A stretch of DNA of 64,000 nucleotides from Bacillota bacterium (lineage in GTDB: Bacteria; Bacillota; Bacilli; Alicyclobacillales; SLC66). The DNA is taken from contig JAJZCB010000003.1 in assembly GCA_021846285.1 (NCBI GenBank), forward strand, positions 1 to 64,000, read 5' to 3'. Shown here in pieces: positions 51,468 to 61,094 of this stretch. The translations under genes were made by a program, and so were the position numbers. The notes beneath the pieces are model-generated. The model was not told where the DNA came from and made no database searches. It saw only the letters and a list, made by a program, of their open reading frames with translations. The number at the start of each line of letters is the position of its first letter. Positions within the stretch are counted from its first letter, which is position 1.

Positions 51468-54400
51468 TCATGTCGTGGCAGTCGCCGCAGTCAGCGTCCA
51501 TGTATGTCCATTCCACTCGCTCGTTAACCCCAACCGCTTCAGCACTTGGAATACATACCATATCGGCATGTACGTCGTCACATTGCCGTGCAGCGGATCC
51601 TTGGCCACCGTTCCAGGTACATGCTCGACCACTGTGCCATTGATTGAAATGCTCATGCTCCCCTGACCGAGTTTCACGTTTGACAAGTCAACCGCCGTCG
51701 ACCCGGGCGTCGTCAGGTTCCAGGATGCGCCGTTCCACGTACTCGAGATCCCGTTTGCCTTTAGCGCCTGCATCAGGTACCAGATCGGCATGTACGTCGT
51801 CATCACGTGACTGATCGGATCCTTCTGAACGAACGACGGCAACACCTGTGTCTGCCCCGCCATCGTCAGAACCCGCTGATTTGGTTGCAGGGACAGCCCC
51901 ACGAAGTCTGGATCCGAAGTGAAACTCACCACCGCTTGACCCGCCGTCACCGTCGCCTGCACCGGAATCAGTTGACCGTTTGGCCCCAACTTGTAAAACA
52001 AAGCGTTCGCGGGGATCGACGGATTCTGGATGGTCACCGTGATCGGCTTCGTCGGCGCCGCGCCAGAGAAGTTCACGCCGAGCACCACAGCCACTGCACC
52101 ATCCGGAACGCCTGGCAGGTTGCCGTTTTGCGCAGGGTTACTGCCTTGCGACAGTTGGCTGCTCAGCGCACTTGAGTCCTCTGTCGTTATGGTCATTTGC
52201 TCATTTGACGTGAACGCACCCGGTGTCACATCCACGGTGACTGTCGTGTTTCCGAAAATCTGCGTCGTCGTGCCGCCCGCTGCGTCCACAATCTGCTGGG
52301 CCAATACCGTGGGCAACACAGGTGCCGTGTTGTTCCCGTTGCCTCCGTTGTTCCCGTTGCCCGTGTTGGACGGCTCCGTAACGGTGAAGCTCTCGGCGTT
52401 GCTCGCTGTTCCGCCCACGGTGACCGTCACGTTGGCCGCTCCCGCCGCGACATTCGGAACCGTGGCCGTGATCGAGGTGTCCGACCACGACGTCACCGCC
52501 GCTGCCGTCGCGCCAAAGTCCACCGTCGAACTGCCTTGCGAACTCCCAAAGTTCGAACCAGAAATCGTCACCGATGTTCCCGGTGTGCCCGAAGTCGTAC
52601 TGAGATTCGCGATGCTGGGCGCCGGGCTCGTCGACGAAACCTGGAGCGTTTGCGGCGATGTCGTCTGACCGTAGACGCTAGCCGTAACGGAGTACGTACC
52701 AACGCCCGGAGGCGAGAAGGTGTAGGTAGCCACGCCGTTTTGATTCGTTGGAAAAGGCCCAAACACTGCAGAATTGACAGTGAAGTCAACAGGCACACCC
52801 GAGAGCGTCGCAGCGTTAGCGCTGGTTGCCGTCGCAGAGAAGGTGCTGGATCCCCCCGCCGCCAGACTGCTTGAGGGCAGAACCAAGCTTATCGTGCCCA
52901 GTGAAATAGGAACGAAATTACTAAAACCGCCAGCAGAATACACACCCGCGTAGACGGCTCCCGTGACCAAGCCAGAACTCGACGGGTTTAGCGGAACGTA
53001 CTGTGTACTTGAACTGCTCAGATAAACATCCTGGGAAACTGTTGTCAACCCATTCGGAAAATTATAGCCGCTCAGTATCACAAAATCTCCGACATAGAAA
53101 CCAGAACCAGGACCGAAGTATGTGGCGCCAGTAACGGTTGGCAAAACTGCACTACTCACGTCAAACGCCTGCAGATAAGGGTACCCGCTATTCACACCGG
53201 ACTGCATGCCCCAAGTGTTCGTGAAATCCCAACCAGCATTGGTAAAGGTGCTCTCGGTTTTCATGGCGGACGTTGCTTCTCCCGTCGCTCCGGTTGCGGA
53301 ACTGGACCCCACGCCCTGCGTTTGCCCTGTTGTCTGTGAATCAAAGAAGGAATCGGTGATGGCGCTCTGCGAGAACCAAGCCCCCACCAGCCCGCCATTA
53401 TTGACGGATCCCGTCTCTCCGGTCACCAAACCAGCAGCGTAAGAGTCACTGATGCTTCCGCCGTTCTGGAGACCCACCAGCCCGCCATTGTAAGAGCTGT
53501 TCCCGCCAGAAACCGCTCCCGTGGCGTAAGAGTCCGTGATGGTAGTTCCCCCCGCGCCCTGCTGTCCCACCAGCCCGCCGTTGCCAGAGTAGTTTTCTCC
53601 CGACACCGACGCGGCAGCGTACGAGTCACTGATGCTTCCACCGTTCTGGAGACCGACCAGCCCGCCATTGCCATTGGCCGTTCCCGATACCTTTCCAGTG
53701 GCGTAGGAGTCACTGATGCTGCCGCTCTTCTCGCGGCCCACCAATGCGCCTACCCCGACAGAAAATTGAGCATTCGTGGTATTCACTGTCGCGTTCACGC
53801 CCACAGCCTCGACGGTTCCCGTCAAAACACCGATTAATCCCACATTTTCGTGAGTGGTGTCATTGATTTGGATGTTGCTGATCGCGTATCCATTCCCATT
53901 AAAAGTTCCGGAAAATGGTGTTGAATAGCCCCCAATGCGCACCCAGTTACCGCTCGCGAGAGTCGGATTGGGAAGTGCGATGTCGTTCATCAGTTCAATG
54001 TTGCTGCTCAGATACTGGCTCTGGTTCTGATCGATATACTCGAGCTGTGCGGCTGTCGATACCTGCACCCAGCCACTTACGACCGGCGGCGCGTTTGACG
54101 GGGCCGTAACGGTGAAGCTCTCGGCGTTGCTCGCCGTACCGCCCACGGTGACTGTCACGTTGGCCGCTCCCGCCGCGACATTCGGAACCGTGGCCGTGAT
54201 CGAGGTATCCGACCACGACGTGACCGCCGCGGCCGTCGTGCCAAAGTCCACCGTCGAACCGCTCTGCGAACCGCCAAAGTTCGCGCCGGCAATCGTCACC
54301 GACGTTCCCGGTGCGCCAGACGTTGGACTGACGCTTGAGATGCTCGGCGCCGTACTGGCTGGCTGGTTCGTCGAGGCTTGCAGGTACGGGTAACCGCTGT

Positions 54401-57191
54401 TAACGCTCGCGCTCATCCCCCATGTGTTCGTGAAATCCCAACCTGCGTTTGTAAATGTGCTCTCGGTCTGCATGGCGGACGTGGCTTCTCCTGTCGTTCC
54501 GGTTGCGGAACCGGAACCGACGCCGTTCGTCAGCCCTGTCGTCTGTGTGTCAAAGAAGGAATCGCTCATGCTCCCGCCGTAGTTGTTGCCCACCAACCCG
54601 CCATCGTAGGCGTTGCTCCCTCCCGTCACCGCGCCGCTGGCGTAGGAGTCGACGACGTTCAAACTCAGTTGACCCACCAGCCCACCGTTTTCCGAGGAGG
54701 TTCCTCCTGTCACCGACCCGGTGGCGTACGTATTCGTCACGCTCCCAGTTCCGGAGTTCTGATCCCCCACCAGTCCGCCATTGGCGGAGGTTCTTCCCCC
54801 CGCCACCGCTCCGGTCGCATAGGAGTCTGTGATATTCGCATTTTCAATGCCCACCAACCCGCCATCGTTGGCGCCATCCCCTCCTGTCACCGTATCGGAG
54901 GCGTGAGAGCCTGTGATGCTTCCGATCTGTTCTCCCACGAGCCCGCCATTTAGAGAGGACATTCCTCCGCTCACCGATCCGGCGGAATGGGAGCTTGTGA
55001 TGCTTCCATTTTGAGTGCCCACCAGTCCGCCGTCTGAGGAGGTGGAGGACCCGCCTGTCACCGACGCGGTGGCATAGGAGTCTGTGATGCTTCCGCTCTT
55101 CTCCCAGCCCACCAGCCCGCCGACAGAGCCGACCATCGGGTCGGAAGAGGCATCCACTGTCACGCTTACGCCTACCGCCTCGACCGTTCCAGTCGTTACG
55201 CCGAAAAACCCCACATTGATATGGGTGGTGTCGTCGATCTGGACGTTGCTGATCACATGTCCGTTGCCGTTGAACGTTCCGGCGAAGGGATTTGAGGCTG
55301 AGTTTCCTCCGAAGCGCACCCAAGGAAATCCAGAGAGATCGATGTCGTTCATCAGTTCGATGTTGCTGCCGAGGTACTGGCTCCGGTTCTGGTCGATGTA
55401 CTCAAGCTGTGCGGCTGTGGATACCTGCACCCAGCCACTTACGACCGGCGGCGCGTTTGGCGGGGCCAAAGCGGTGAAGCTCTCGGAGTTGCTCGCCGTA
55501 CCGCCGACGGTAACCGTCACGTTGGCCGCTCCCGCCGCGACATTCGGAACCGTGGCCGTGATCGAGGTGTCCGACCACGACGTCACCGCCGCTGCCGTTG
55601 TGCCAAAGTCCACCGTCGAAGTTCCTTGCGAACTGCCAAAGTTCGAACCGGCAATCGTCACCGACGTTCCCGGTGCGCCGGAGGTTGGACTGACGCTCGA
55701 AATGCTCGGCGCCGTAACGGTGAAGCTCTCGGAGTTGCTCGCCGTACCGCCCACGGTGACCGTCACGTCGGCTGCTCCCGCCGCGACATTCGGAACCGTA
55801 ACCGTGATCGAGGTGTCCGACCACGACGTCACCGCCGCCGCCGTTGTGCCAAAGTCCACCGTCGAAGTTCCCTGCGAGCTGCCAAAGTTCGCACCGGCAA
55901 TCGTCACCGATGTTCCCGGTGCGCCGGAGGTTGGACTGACGCTCGAGATGCTCGGCGCCGGGGCCAAAGCGGTGAAGCTCTCGGAGTTGCTCGCCGTACC
56001 GCCCACGGTGACCGTCACGTTGGCCGTTCCCGCCGCGACATTCGGAATCGTGACCGTGATCGAGGTGTCCGACCACGACGTCACCGCCGCTGCCGTTGTG
56101 CCAAAGTCCACCGTCGAACTGCCTTGCGAACTCCCAAAGTTTGCACCTGCAATCGTCACCGACGTTCCCGGTGCGCCCGAAGTTGGACTGACGCTCGAGA
56201 TGCTCGGCGCCGTACTGGCCGGCTGGCTCACCGGGGCTTGCAGGTAGGGGTAGCCGCCGTTGACGCTCGCGCTCATCCCCCATGTGGACTGAAAATCCCA
56301 ACCCGCATTGGTAAAGGTGCTCTCGGTCTTCATGGCAGCCGTGGTTTCTCCTGTCACTCCGGTTGCGGAACTGGACCCCACGCCCGACGTTTGCCCTGTC
56401 GTCTGGGAGTCAAAGAAGGATCCTGTGATGCCCCCACTGTTACCCGTGTTTGACCCGCCAACCTGATCCCCCAACAATCCGCCGTTGTAGAGGCCGCCGG
56501 TTCCCAACACCGACCCGGTGGCGTAGGAGTCAGTGATGCTGCCGCCATTTTGTCCACCCACCAGCCCGCCATTGTCGGAGTAGCCCCCTCCAGTTACCGA
56601 TCCGGTGGCATAAGTATCCGTAACGCTGGCGCCTGAAAAACCTGCCAGACCGCCATCGTAGGAGGTGGTTCCTCCCGTTACCGATGCGGCTGCATAGGAG
56701 TCGGTGATGTTCCCGCCATACAGATCGCCCACCAGCCCCCCCACAGCGCTGGCCTGTGAATCTGAGGCGGCATTCACCGTACCGCTCACGCCCACCGCCT
56801 CGACAACCCCGTTCAGTACGCCGATAAATCCCACATAGACGTGGGTGGTATCGCTGATTTGGACGTTGCTGATCACATGTCCGTTGCCGTTGAACGTTCC
56901 GGAGAAGGACGCCGACATTCCCGCAAAGCGCACCCAGGGAAACCCGGACAGATCGATGTCGTTCATCAGTTCGATGTTGCTGGCGAGGTACTGGCTCTGG
57001 TTCTGATCGATGTACTCGAGCTGCGCCGCTGTGGATACCTGCACCCAGCCACTTACGACCGGCGGCGCATCGGAGGCAGGCAATGAGGCAGCAGTGCCGA
57101 ATGCGAATGTGGGTGCGGCAGGCGCCGCAAAACTGCTGGTCATCACGAGCGCCACAGCGACGGCGGAGGTGAGAATGGTGCGTTTTTTCAA
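51468..57191 (-). CDS. Giant repeat-rich exported adhesin (GLUG, IPT/TIG, stalk domains)
   Basis: This 1,907-residue surface protein has a signal peptide (KKRTILTSAVAVALVMTSSF to TFAFG) and three large GLUG-type beta-helix modules, each opening with PPVVSGWVQVSTAAQLEYID and containing GGLVG-x-DSYA repeats. IPT/TIG units (SISSVSPTSGAPGTSVTIAG) follow in groups of three, one and one. An Ig-like unit, a ZU5-like segment and two copper-amine-oxidase-N (stalk) repeats ending TSEWNGHTWTL complete it. The TTG at 57,191 has GGGGGTG upstream and places the signal peptide at the N-terminus. It is divergent from a LuxR-type regulator that may control it. No sortase motif is visible. Confidence 0.82.
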   Translation of the reverse strand: MKKRTILTSAVAVALVMTSSFAAPAAPTFAFGTAASLPASDAPPVVSGWVQVSTAAQLEYIDQNQSQYLASNIELMNDIDLSGFPWVRFAGMSASFSGTFNGNGHVISNVQISDTTHVYVGFIGVLNGVVEAVGVSGTVNAASDSQASAVGGLVGDLYGGNITDSYAAASVTGGTTSYDGGLAGFSGASVTDTYATGSVTGGGYSDNGGLVGGQNGGSITDSYATGSVLGTGGLYNGGLLGDQVGGSNTGNSGGITGSFFDSQTTGQTSGVGSSSATGVTGETTAAMKTESTFTNAGWDFQSTWGMSASVNGGYPYLQAPVSQPASTAPSISSVSPTSGAPGTSVTIAGANFGSSQGSSTVDFGTTAAAVTSWSDTSITVTIPNVAAGTANVTVTVGGTASNSESFTALAPAPSISSVSPTSGAPGTSVTIAGANFGSSQGTSTVDFGTTAAAVTSWSDTSITVTVPNVAAGAADVTVTVGGTASNSESFTVTAPSISSVSPTSGAPGTSVTIAGSNFGSSQGTSTVDFGTTAAAVTSWSDTSITATVPNVAAGAANVTVTVGGTASNSESFTALAPPNAPPVVSGWVQVSTAAQLEYIDQNRSQYLGSNIELMNDIDLSGFPWVRFGGNSASNPFAGTFNGNGHVISNVQIDDTTHINVGFFGVTTGTVEAVGVSVTVDASSDPMVGSVGGLVGWEKSGSITDSYATASVTGGSSTSSDGGLVGTQNGSITSSHSAGSVSGGMSSLNGGLVGEQIGSITGSHASDTVTGGDGANDGGLVGIENANITDSYATGAVAGGRTSANGGLVGDQNSGTGSVTNTYATGSVTGGTSSENGGLVGQLSLNVVDSYASGAVTGGSNAYDGGLVGNNYGGSMSDSFFDTQTTGLTNGVGSGSATGTTGEATSAMQTESTFTNAGWDFTNTWGMSASVNSGYPYLQASTNQPASTAPSISSVSPTSGAPGTSVTIAGANFGGSQSGSTVDFGTTAAAVTSWSDTSITATVPNVAAGAANVTVTVGGTASNAESFTVTAPSNAPPVVSGWVQVSTAAQLEYIDQNQSQYLSSNIELMNDIALPNPTLASGNWVRIGGYSTPFSGTFNGNGYAISNIQINDTTHENVGLIGVLTGTVEAVGVNATVNTTNAQFSVGVGALVGREKSGSISDSYATGKVSGTANGNGGLVGLQNGGSISDSYAAASVSGENYSGNGGLVGQQGAGGTTITDSYATGAVSGGNSSYNGGLVGLQNGGSISDSYAAGLVTGETGSVNNGGLVGAWFSQSAITDSFFDSQTTGQTQGVGSSSATGATGEATSAMKTESTFTNAGWDFTNTWGMQSGVNSGYPYLQAFDVSSAVLPTVTGATYFGPGSGFYVGDFVILSGYNFPNGLTTVSQDVYLSSSSTQYVPLNPSSSGLVTGAVYAGVYSAGGFSNFVPISLGTISLVLPSSSLAAGGSSTFSATATSANAATLSGVPVDFTVNSAVFGPFPTNQNGVATYTFSPPGVGTYSVTASVYGQTTSPQTLQVSSTSPAPSIANLSTTSGTPGTSVTISGSNFGSSQGSSTVDFGATAAAVTSWSDTSITATVPNVAAGAANVTVTVGGTASNAESFTVTEPSNTGNGNNGGNGNNTAPVLPTVLAQQIVDAAGGTTTQIFGNTTVTVDVTPGAFTSNEQMTITTEDSSALSSQLSQGSNPAQNGNLPGVPDGAVAVVLGVNFSGAAPTKPITVTIQNPSIPANALFYKLGPNGQLIPVQATVTAGQAVVSFTSDPDFVGLSLQPNQRVLTMAGQTQVLPSFVQKDPISHVMTTYMPIWYLMQALKANGISSTWNGASWNLTTPGSTAVDLSNVKLGQGSMSISINGTVVEHVPGTVAKDPLHGNVTTYMPIWYVFQVLKRLGLTSEWNGHTWTLTAATATT
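52381..52620. repeat. IPT/TIG repeat unit, copy 1 (DNA-level repeat)
   Basis: A unit of about 245 bases beginning ACGGTGAAGCTCTCGG recurs nearly identically at 54,109-54,356, 55,471-55,716, 55,717-55,968 and 55,969-56,215. The identity is high enough for recombination between units. Confidence 0.8.
54109..54356. repeat. IPT/TIG repeat unit, copy 2
   Basis: This is the same unit as at 52,381, located between the second and third GLUG modules. Confidence 0.8.
55471..56215. repeat. Three tandem IPT/TIG repeat units, copies 3-5
   Basis: Three units of about 248 bases in direct tandem have boundaries near 55,717 and 55,969. They are nearly identical in DNA, indicating recent amplification or ongoing homogenisation. 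Confidence 0.85.
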
Positions 57192-57625
57192 TAGAAGCAC
57201 CCCCTTTTTTTGCACAAGCCTGCGACAAAAGGTCACGACAGCCTTCTTTCCATGGGAAGAAGGCCACCCGTCGCTTGGCACGGGAAGCGCTGCATCAGCG
57301 GAGACAATGCAAAGACGCCAATAAAACAGCCAAGCGAGAATTCGCCCAGAATCGAAATCTATGTTTCCTAATCGACAACCTCTCTGAAGTGGTGAGTGTG
57401 TCAGAAACTTCACACCAAACCTATTGACAGTATGCGCAAGTGGTTGGAACGAGGACAATAGGGCTCCCCCCCTATTTAGAGTCAGCGGGTGGTCCTTGTG
57501 GATGGATCAATGGTCCTGCGGGGGATATCCAGAGTGTGCGCCGCGCGGTATACTGTGAACAGAGATCTTCAGATCACGTTCAGTCAGAGGGCGTCGGCAT
57601 CCGTCACAGGGGGATTCAAACTGGC
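57192..57625. other. Divergent promoter region, adhesin / LuxR regulator
   Basis: There are 434 bases between the two starts. No further gene is seen. An AT-rich stretch at 57,350-57,430 (CTATGTTTCCTAATC, TATTGACAGTATGC) could hold promoters. Confidence 0.5.
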
Positions 57626-60538
57626 ATGATGACTGGAATGATTATGGAAAGGGACACAGAATTGCGAGAGATTCGCGACGTGATCGTTCGGGCAACACAC
57701 GGGAGCGGTTCAGCGATCTTCTTTCAGGGCGATCCCGGGCTTGGCAAAACGGAATTGTTGGACGCGGCGATCGAAATCTGTGCTACCCCCGTGATCCCGA
57801 TCAGGGCGAGCGGTCACGTCATGGAGACAGGGGTTCCCTTCTCCCTGGCGCAGCAGATGGTCGAGCAACTCGCCCGGCATTGCAGAGCGCATCCGGAACT
57901 AACGGAGGGCCTGACCGCGTTTCGCAAGCTGTTCCGAAGGCGGAGCCGCAGGCCGGCGCCAGATGACGGATCATGGTTGCGCGCGGAGTTGACCTATTCA
58001 TTTTACTGGCTGTTTGCGTCGGCGGCGGAGCGTTTCCCCCTTCTGCTCTGTCTCGATGACTTGCACTGGGCGGATCGCGACTCCCTGTCGCTCCTGAGTT
58101 TCTTCCTGCGCCGCATGGCGGGGTTGGCCGTGGCCGTGGTCGGCGGTTTTCGGGGCTGGCCCCATGAGGCGGGAGCCGCGATCCGGGCGCTCGGACAGGA
58201 GGCCCCCGTTCAACTGCGGACGCTCGCGCCGCTCAGCGAGAACGCCAGTCGCAGCCTCGTTCGCCGCCAACTCGGAAGCGAACCGTCGCTCCCCCTTTTC
58301 GAGCGCATCCACTCGCTTGCGCGGGGCAATCCGCTGTTGCTCGTCCAAGCCCTGCTTCTGCTTGACAAAAAAAATGCCGACGGCGCAGTTCTGACGACGG
58401 TCGAAGGCTCCCATCGCGCCATCATCCTGGCGAGACTCGATGGTTTGCCAGAGCAGACGCGCCGACTTCTGTTTGTGGCCAGCGTGCTCGGAACGCGATT
58501 TGCCATCACAGTGGCGGCCGAACTTGCGGATCTGGCGGTGGATGCGGCGACAGCTCTGCTCGAACCGGCCGCCATTCTTGGAATTTTGAAACCTTGTGAC
58601 GATGCGTCAGAGCCTCAGTTGCAGTTCGTCCATCCTCTGATCTGGCGGACGCTCTATGATAGTCTTGCGGATGGCGACAGTCGATCGCTGCATCAACGGA
58701 CCGCACAGTTGCTGAGGAAGCGGGGCGCAGACGATTTCACCCTCGCGTACCACCTCACGCACGGAGCCGATGCGGGCGATCGAAACGCCGTCGCCACCTT
58801 GTTTGCCATGGCCGCCCAAGCCGAGGGGCAGGGCGCTTTCGACACCGCCAGTGAGTATTTGAGTCGGGCGGCAAAACTCTGCCGTCCGGGCGCCGACAGG
58901 GCGCAGGCCCGGTTTGCGCTGGGAAATTTGACCCAGAAGCTAGGCGACATGGAGACAGCCTCGCGCGCCTATGACGAAGCGTTTGCCAATACGCAGCGCG
59001 AGTCCGAAGCTGGCGCCGATCTTCCTTTGCGAAACCGGATCCGGAGGGCGCAGGCGTTCGTTTCCCTCGCGACGGGGAACTCGGATCGGGCGAGACGCGG
59101 TTTGGCGGAGGCGCTCAGAGAGACCCGTTCCGTGGACACGCCAATGGCGGTTGCGACCGCCGTCGAAGGAGCCGTTCTCGAACTGACCAGCGGCACTCTG
59201 GAAGCGGCCGCAACCCTGAGCGACGAGGCGGTTGAACTCGCTCGCAAGGCGGGCGACAGGACCCTGATCGCGAGGGCGGATGCGGTTGCTTGCCACGTCG
59301 CGTTTACGCAAGGGTCTCCCGCCGCATACGAGGGCGCGGTGAACGCGTATGAAGCGGGTCGGCCATGGTCGGCTGACGACACGCAGTTTCTGTGGGGATG
59401 GTCGCCGGAGCAGAGTTTGGGCATTATCGCATCGCGTCTCGGACGATATGTTGAGGCCGAAGAGCGATTGACGGAGGTCCTGTCTGAGGATCTGGACCGC
59501 AGATCGTTGATGGGAGTGATCTGGCAGCACACGTTTCTCGCCGAACTGGACTGGCGGCGCGGACACTTACGCGACGCGTATGACCATATCAGTCAAGCGA
59601 AGTCCCGCACGATCTCCGTTCCCTGGGCAAAGGCCATGGTCCGGCATCTGGAGGCGCGCATCCTGATGGACATCGGTGATCTGGACGGCGCGCGGTCGGC
59701 GCTGCGCGAGGCGGAACAGGACGCGGAACAAGGCGTGTTCCAGACGGCCATCGTGTTTTGCCGATGGGCGAACGCAGTGCTGCTTGCCCGCGAATGCAAC
59801 CACGCGGCGGCAGCCGAGCAATTCTTGCAAGGTATGCCGAACCTCGACGTTTCGCACCCGCAGATCCCGTGCTGCTTTTTCAGTTGGTGGGAGACGGAGG
59901 CGGCGGACAGTTGCGTCCGCGCCGGGATGTTCGGGCATGCGCGCACGCTGATCTCGCGCATCGTCGCCGCGGGCGAAACGGTTCAACACCGGGGCCTTCT
60001 GACGGCGGGCCTGCGATGCCGCGCCCTGTTGGCCGACCGCATGGGCGACGAACAGGCGGCGCAGGCGGATTTTGAACAAGCGTACGCTCTGTGCGCCGCA
60101 TTGGATGACTGGTTGGAGCGCGGGCGACTGTTGTTGGACCTCGGGGCTTGGCACAGGAGGCATCGGCGTTTGTCAGAGGCCCGTGCGACACTGCGTGAAG
60201 CGGCGACCACATTCAGCGGATGCGGAAGCGTTTTTTGGCGGGAGCAGGCGCTCGCCGAACTCCGGTCCGCGCACGGACGCCTTCGCGAACCGGATCCAAC
60301 CGACCGGTTGCATGATCTGACATCGCAGGAATACCGAATCGCGAAACTGGTGTCCGAGACGCGCACCAACCGCGAGATTGCCCTCGCCCTGTTCATCAGT
60401 CCTAAGACGCTTGGCATCCACCTGGGCAATATCTATCGGAAGCTCAATCTGAATTCGCGCGACGAGTTGCGGGCGTATGCAGCGTTGAATCTCAAGCCGC
60501 AAGGCTCAAAGAAGACGCCGGTGAACGACATTTTCTGA
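57626..60538 (+). CDS. LuxR-family LAL (MalT-like) ATPase transcriptional regulator
   Basis: This protein of about 970 residues has an N-terminal STAND/AAA ATPase (Walker A FFQGDPGLGKTELLDA, Walker B LLCLDDLHWADRDSL), a long TPR-like helical region, and a C-terminal LuxR HTH (LTSQEYRIAKLVSETRTNREIALALFISPKTLGIHLGNIYRKL). LAL regulators are usually activated by a small ligand and ATP. The start is one of several ATGs between 57,626 and 57,644. The 5' one is given here, with AGGGGGA 13 bases upstream. It is divergent from the adhesin gene, the likely target. Confidence 0.82.
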   Translation: MMTGMIMERDTELREIRDVIVRATHGSGSAIFFQGDPGLGKTELLDAAIEICATPVIPIRASGHVMETGVPFSLAQQMVEQLARHCRAHPELTEGLTAFRKLFRRRSRRPAPDDGSWLRAELTYSFYWLFASAAERFPLLLCLDDLHWADRDSLSLLSFFLRRMAGLAVAVVGGFRGWPHEAGAAIRALGQEAPVQLRTLAPLSENASRSLVRRQLGSEPSLPLFERIHSLARGNPLLLVQALLLLDKKNADGAVLTTVEGSHRAIILARLDGLPEQTRRLLFVASVLGTRFAITVAAELADLAVDAATALLEPAAILGILKPCDDASEPQLQFVHPLIWRTLYDSLADGDSRSLHQRTAQLLRKRGADDFTLAYHLTHGADAGDRNAVATLFAMAAQAEGQGAFDTASEYLSRAAKLCRPGADRAQARFALGNLTQKLGDMETASRAYDEAFANTQRESEAGADLPLRNRIRRAQAFVSLATGNSDRARRGLAEALRETRSVDTPMAVATAVEGAVLELTSGTLEAAATLSDEAVELARKAGDRTLIARADAVACHVAFTQGSPAAYEGAVNAYEAGRPWSADDTQFLWGWSPEQSLGIIASRLGRYVEAEERLTEVLSEDLDRRSLMGVIWQHTFLAELDWRRGHLRDAYDHISQAKSRTISVPWAKAMVRHLEARILMDIGDLDGARSALREAEQDAEQGVFQTAIVFCRWANAVLLARECNHAAAAEQFLQGMPNLDVSHPQIPCCFFSWWETEAADSCVRAGMFGHARTLISRIVAAGETVQHRGLLTAGLRCRALLADRMGDEQAAQADFEQAYALCAALDDWLERGRLLLDLGAWHRRHRRLSEARATLREAATTFSGCGSVFWREQALAELRSAHGRLREPDPTDRLHDLTSQEYRIAKLVSETRTNREIALALFISPKTLGIHLGNIYRKLNLNSRDELRAYAALNLKPQGSKKTPVNDIF

Positions 60539-60693
60539 CAGAGTCTGGTTTTATTGGTTTACGTGTAGCTCAACAGAGAATAAGCGTACATTTATGCCTG
60601 TCGGCTCCGTAATCTCGCTGATGGCATGAAATCACTGCCTCCCGCAACAATACAGCACCAAGACACCACAGGAACCGTCCCCGAGACAAAGCT

Positions 60694-60723
60694 AAAGGCT
60701 TCCCGATACTCCAAGAAGCCTTT
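60694..60723 (-). terminator. Possible terminator after tRNA-Ser
   Basis: AAAGGCTT and AAGCCTTT form an 8-bp stem with a 14-base loop directly downstream of the tRNA on the minus strand. The T tract after it is weak. Confidence 0.45.
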
Positions 60724-60737
60724 TCATCATAGATTTT

Positions 60738-60827
<90 letters not shown>

Positions 60828-61094
60828 GCGGCGAATGAACCACATTATTATAGCACAAGACGAGTCTGTTGCGCAGCCCGTTCCGCGGTCAATGGTACAG
60901 CCTGTCGTGGCCTGTCGCAGACCGTACCACAGCGCATGGTCACTCGTCCTTGCCTGTTTCATCTCTCCAACTTTCACCAGCATCATGAATGAGGTCACTG
61001 CACACCATAGAATTAACGCATTCGCACAAATTGTTCGCAGGAGTTGTTGCAGGCGCGGAAATTCGGGATTCGCAGGAAGTTGAGGGATCCATAT

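Noticed and set aside
55084-56247. Long rightward open frames inside the adhesin
   Set aside because: They are caused by the repetitive GC-rich codons of the adhesin on the other strand. They have repeated Val/Thr/Pro patterns and no start signals.
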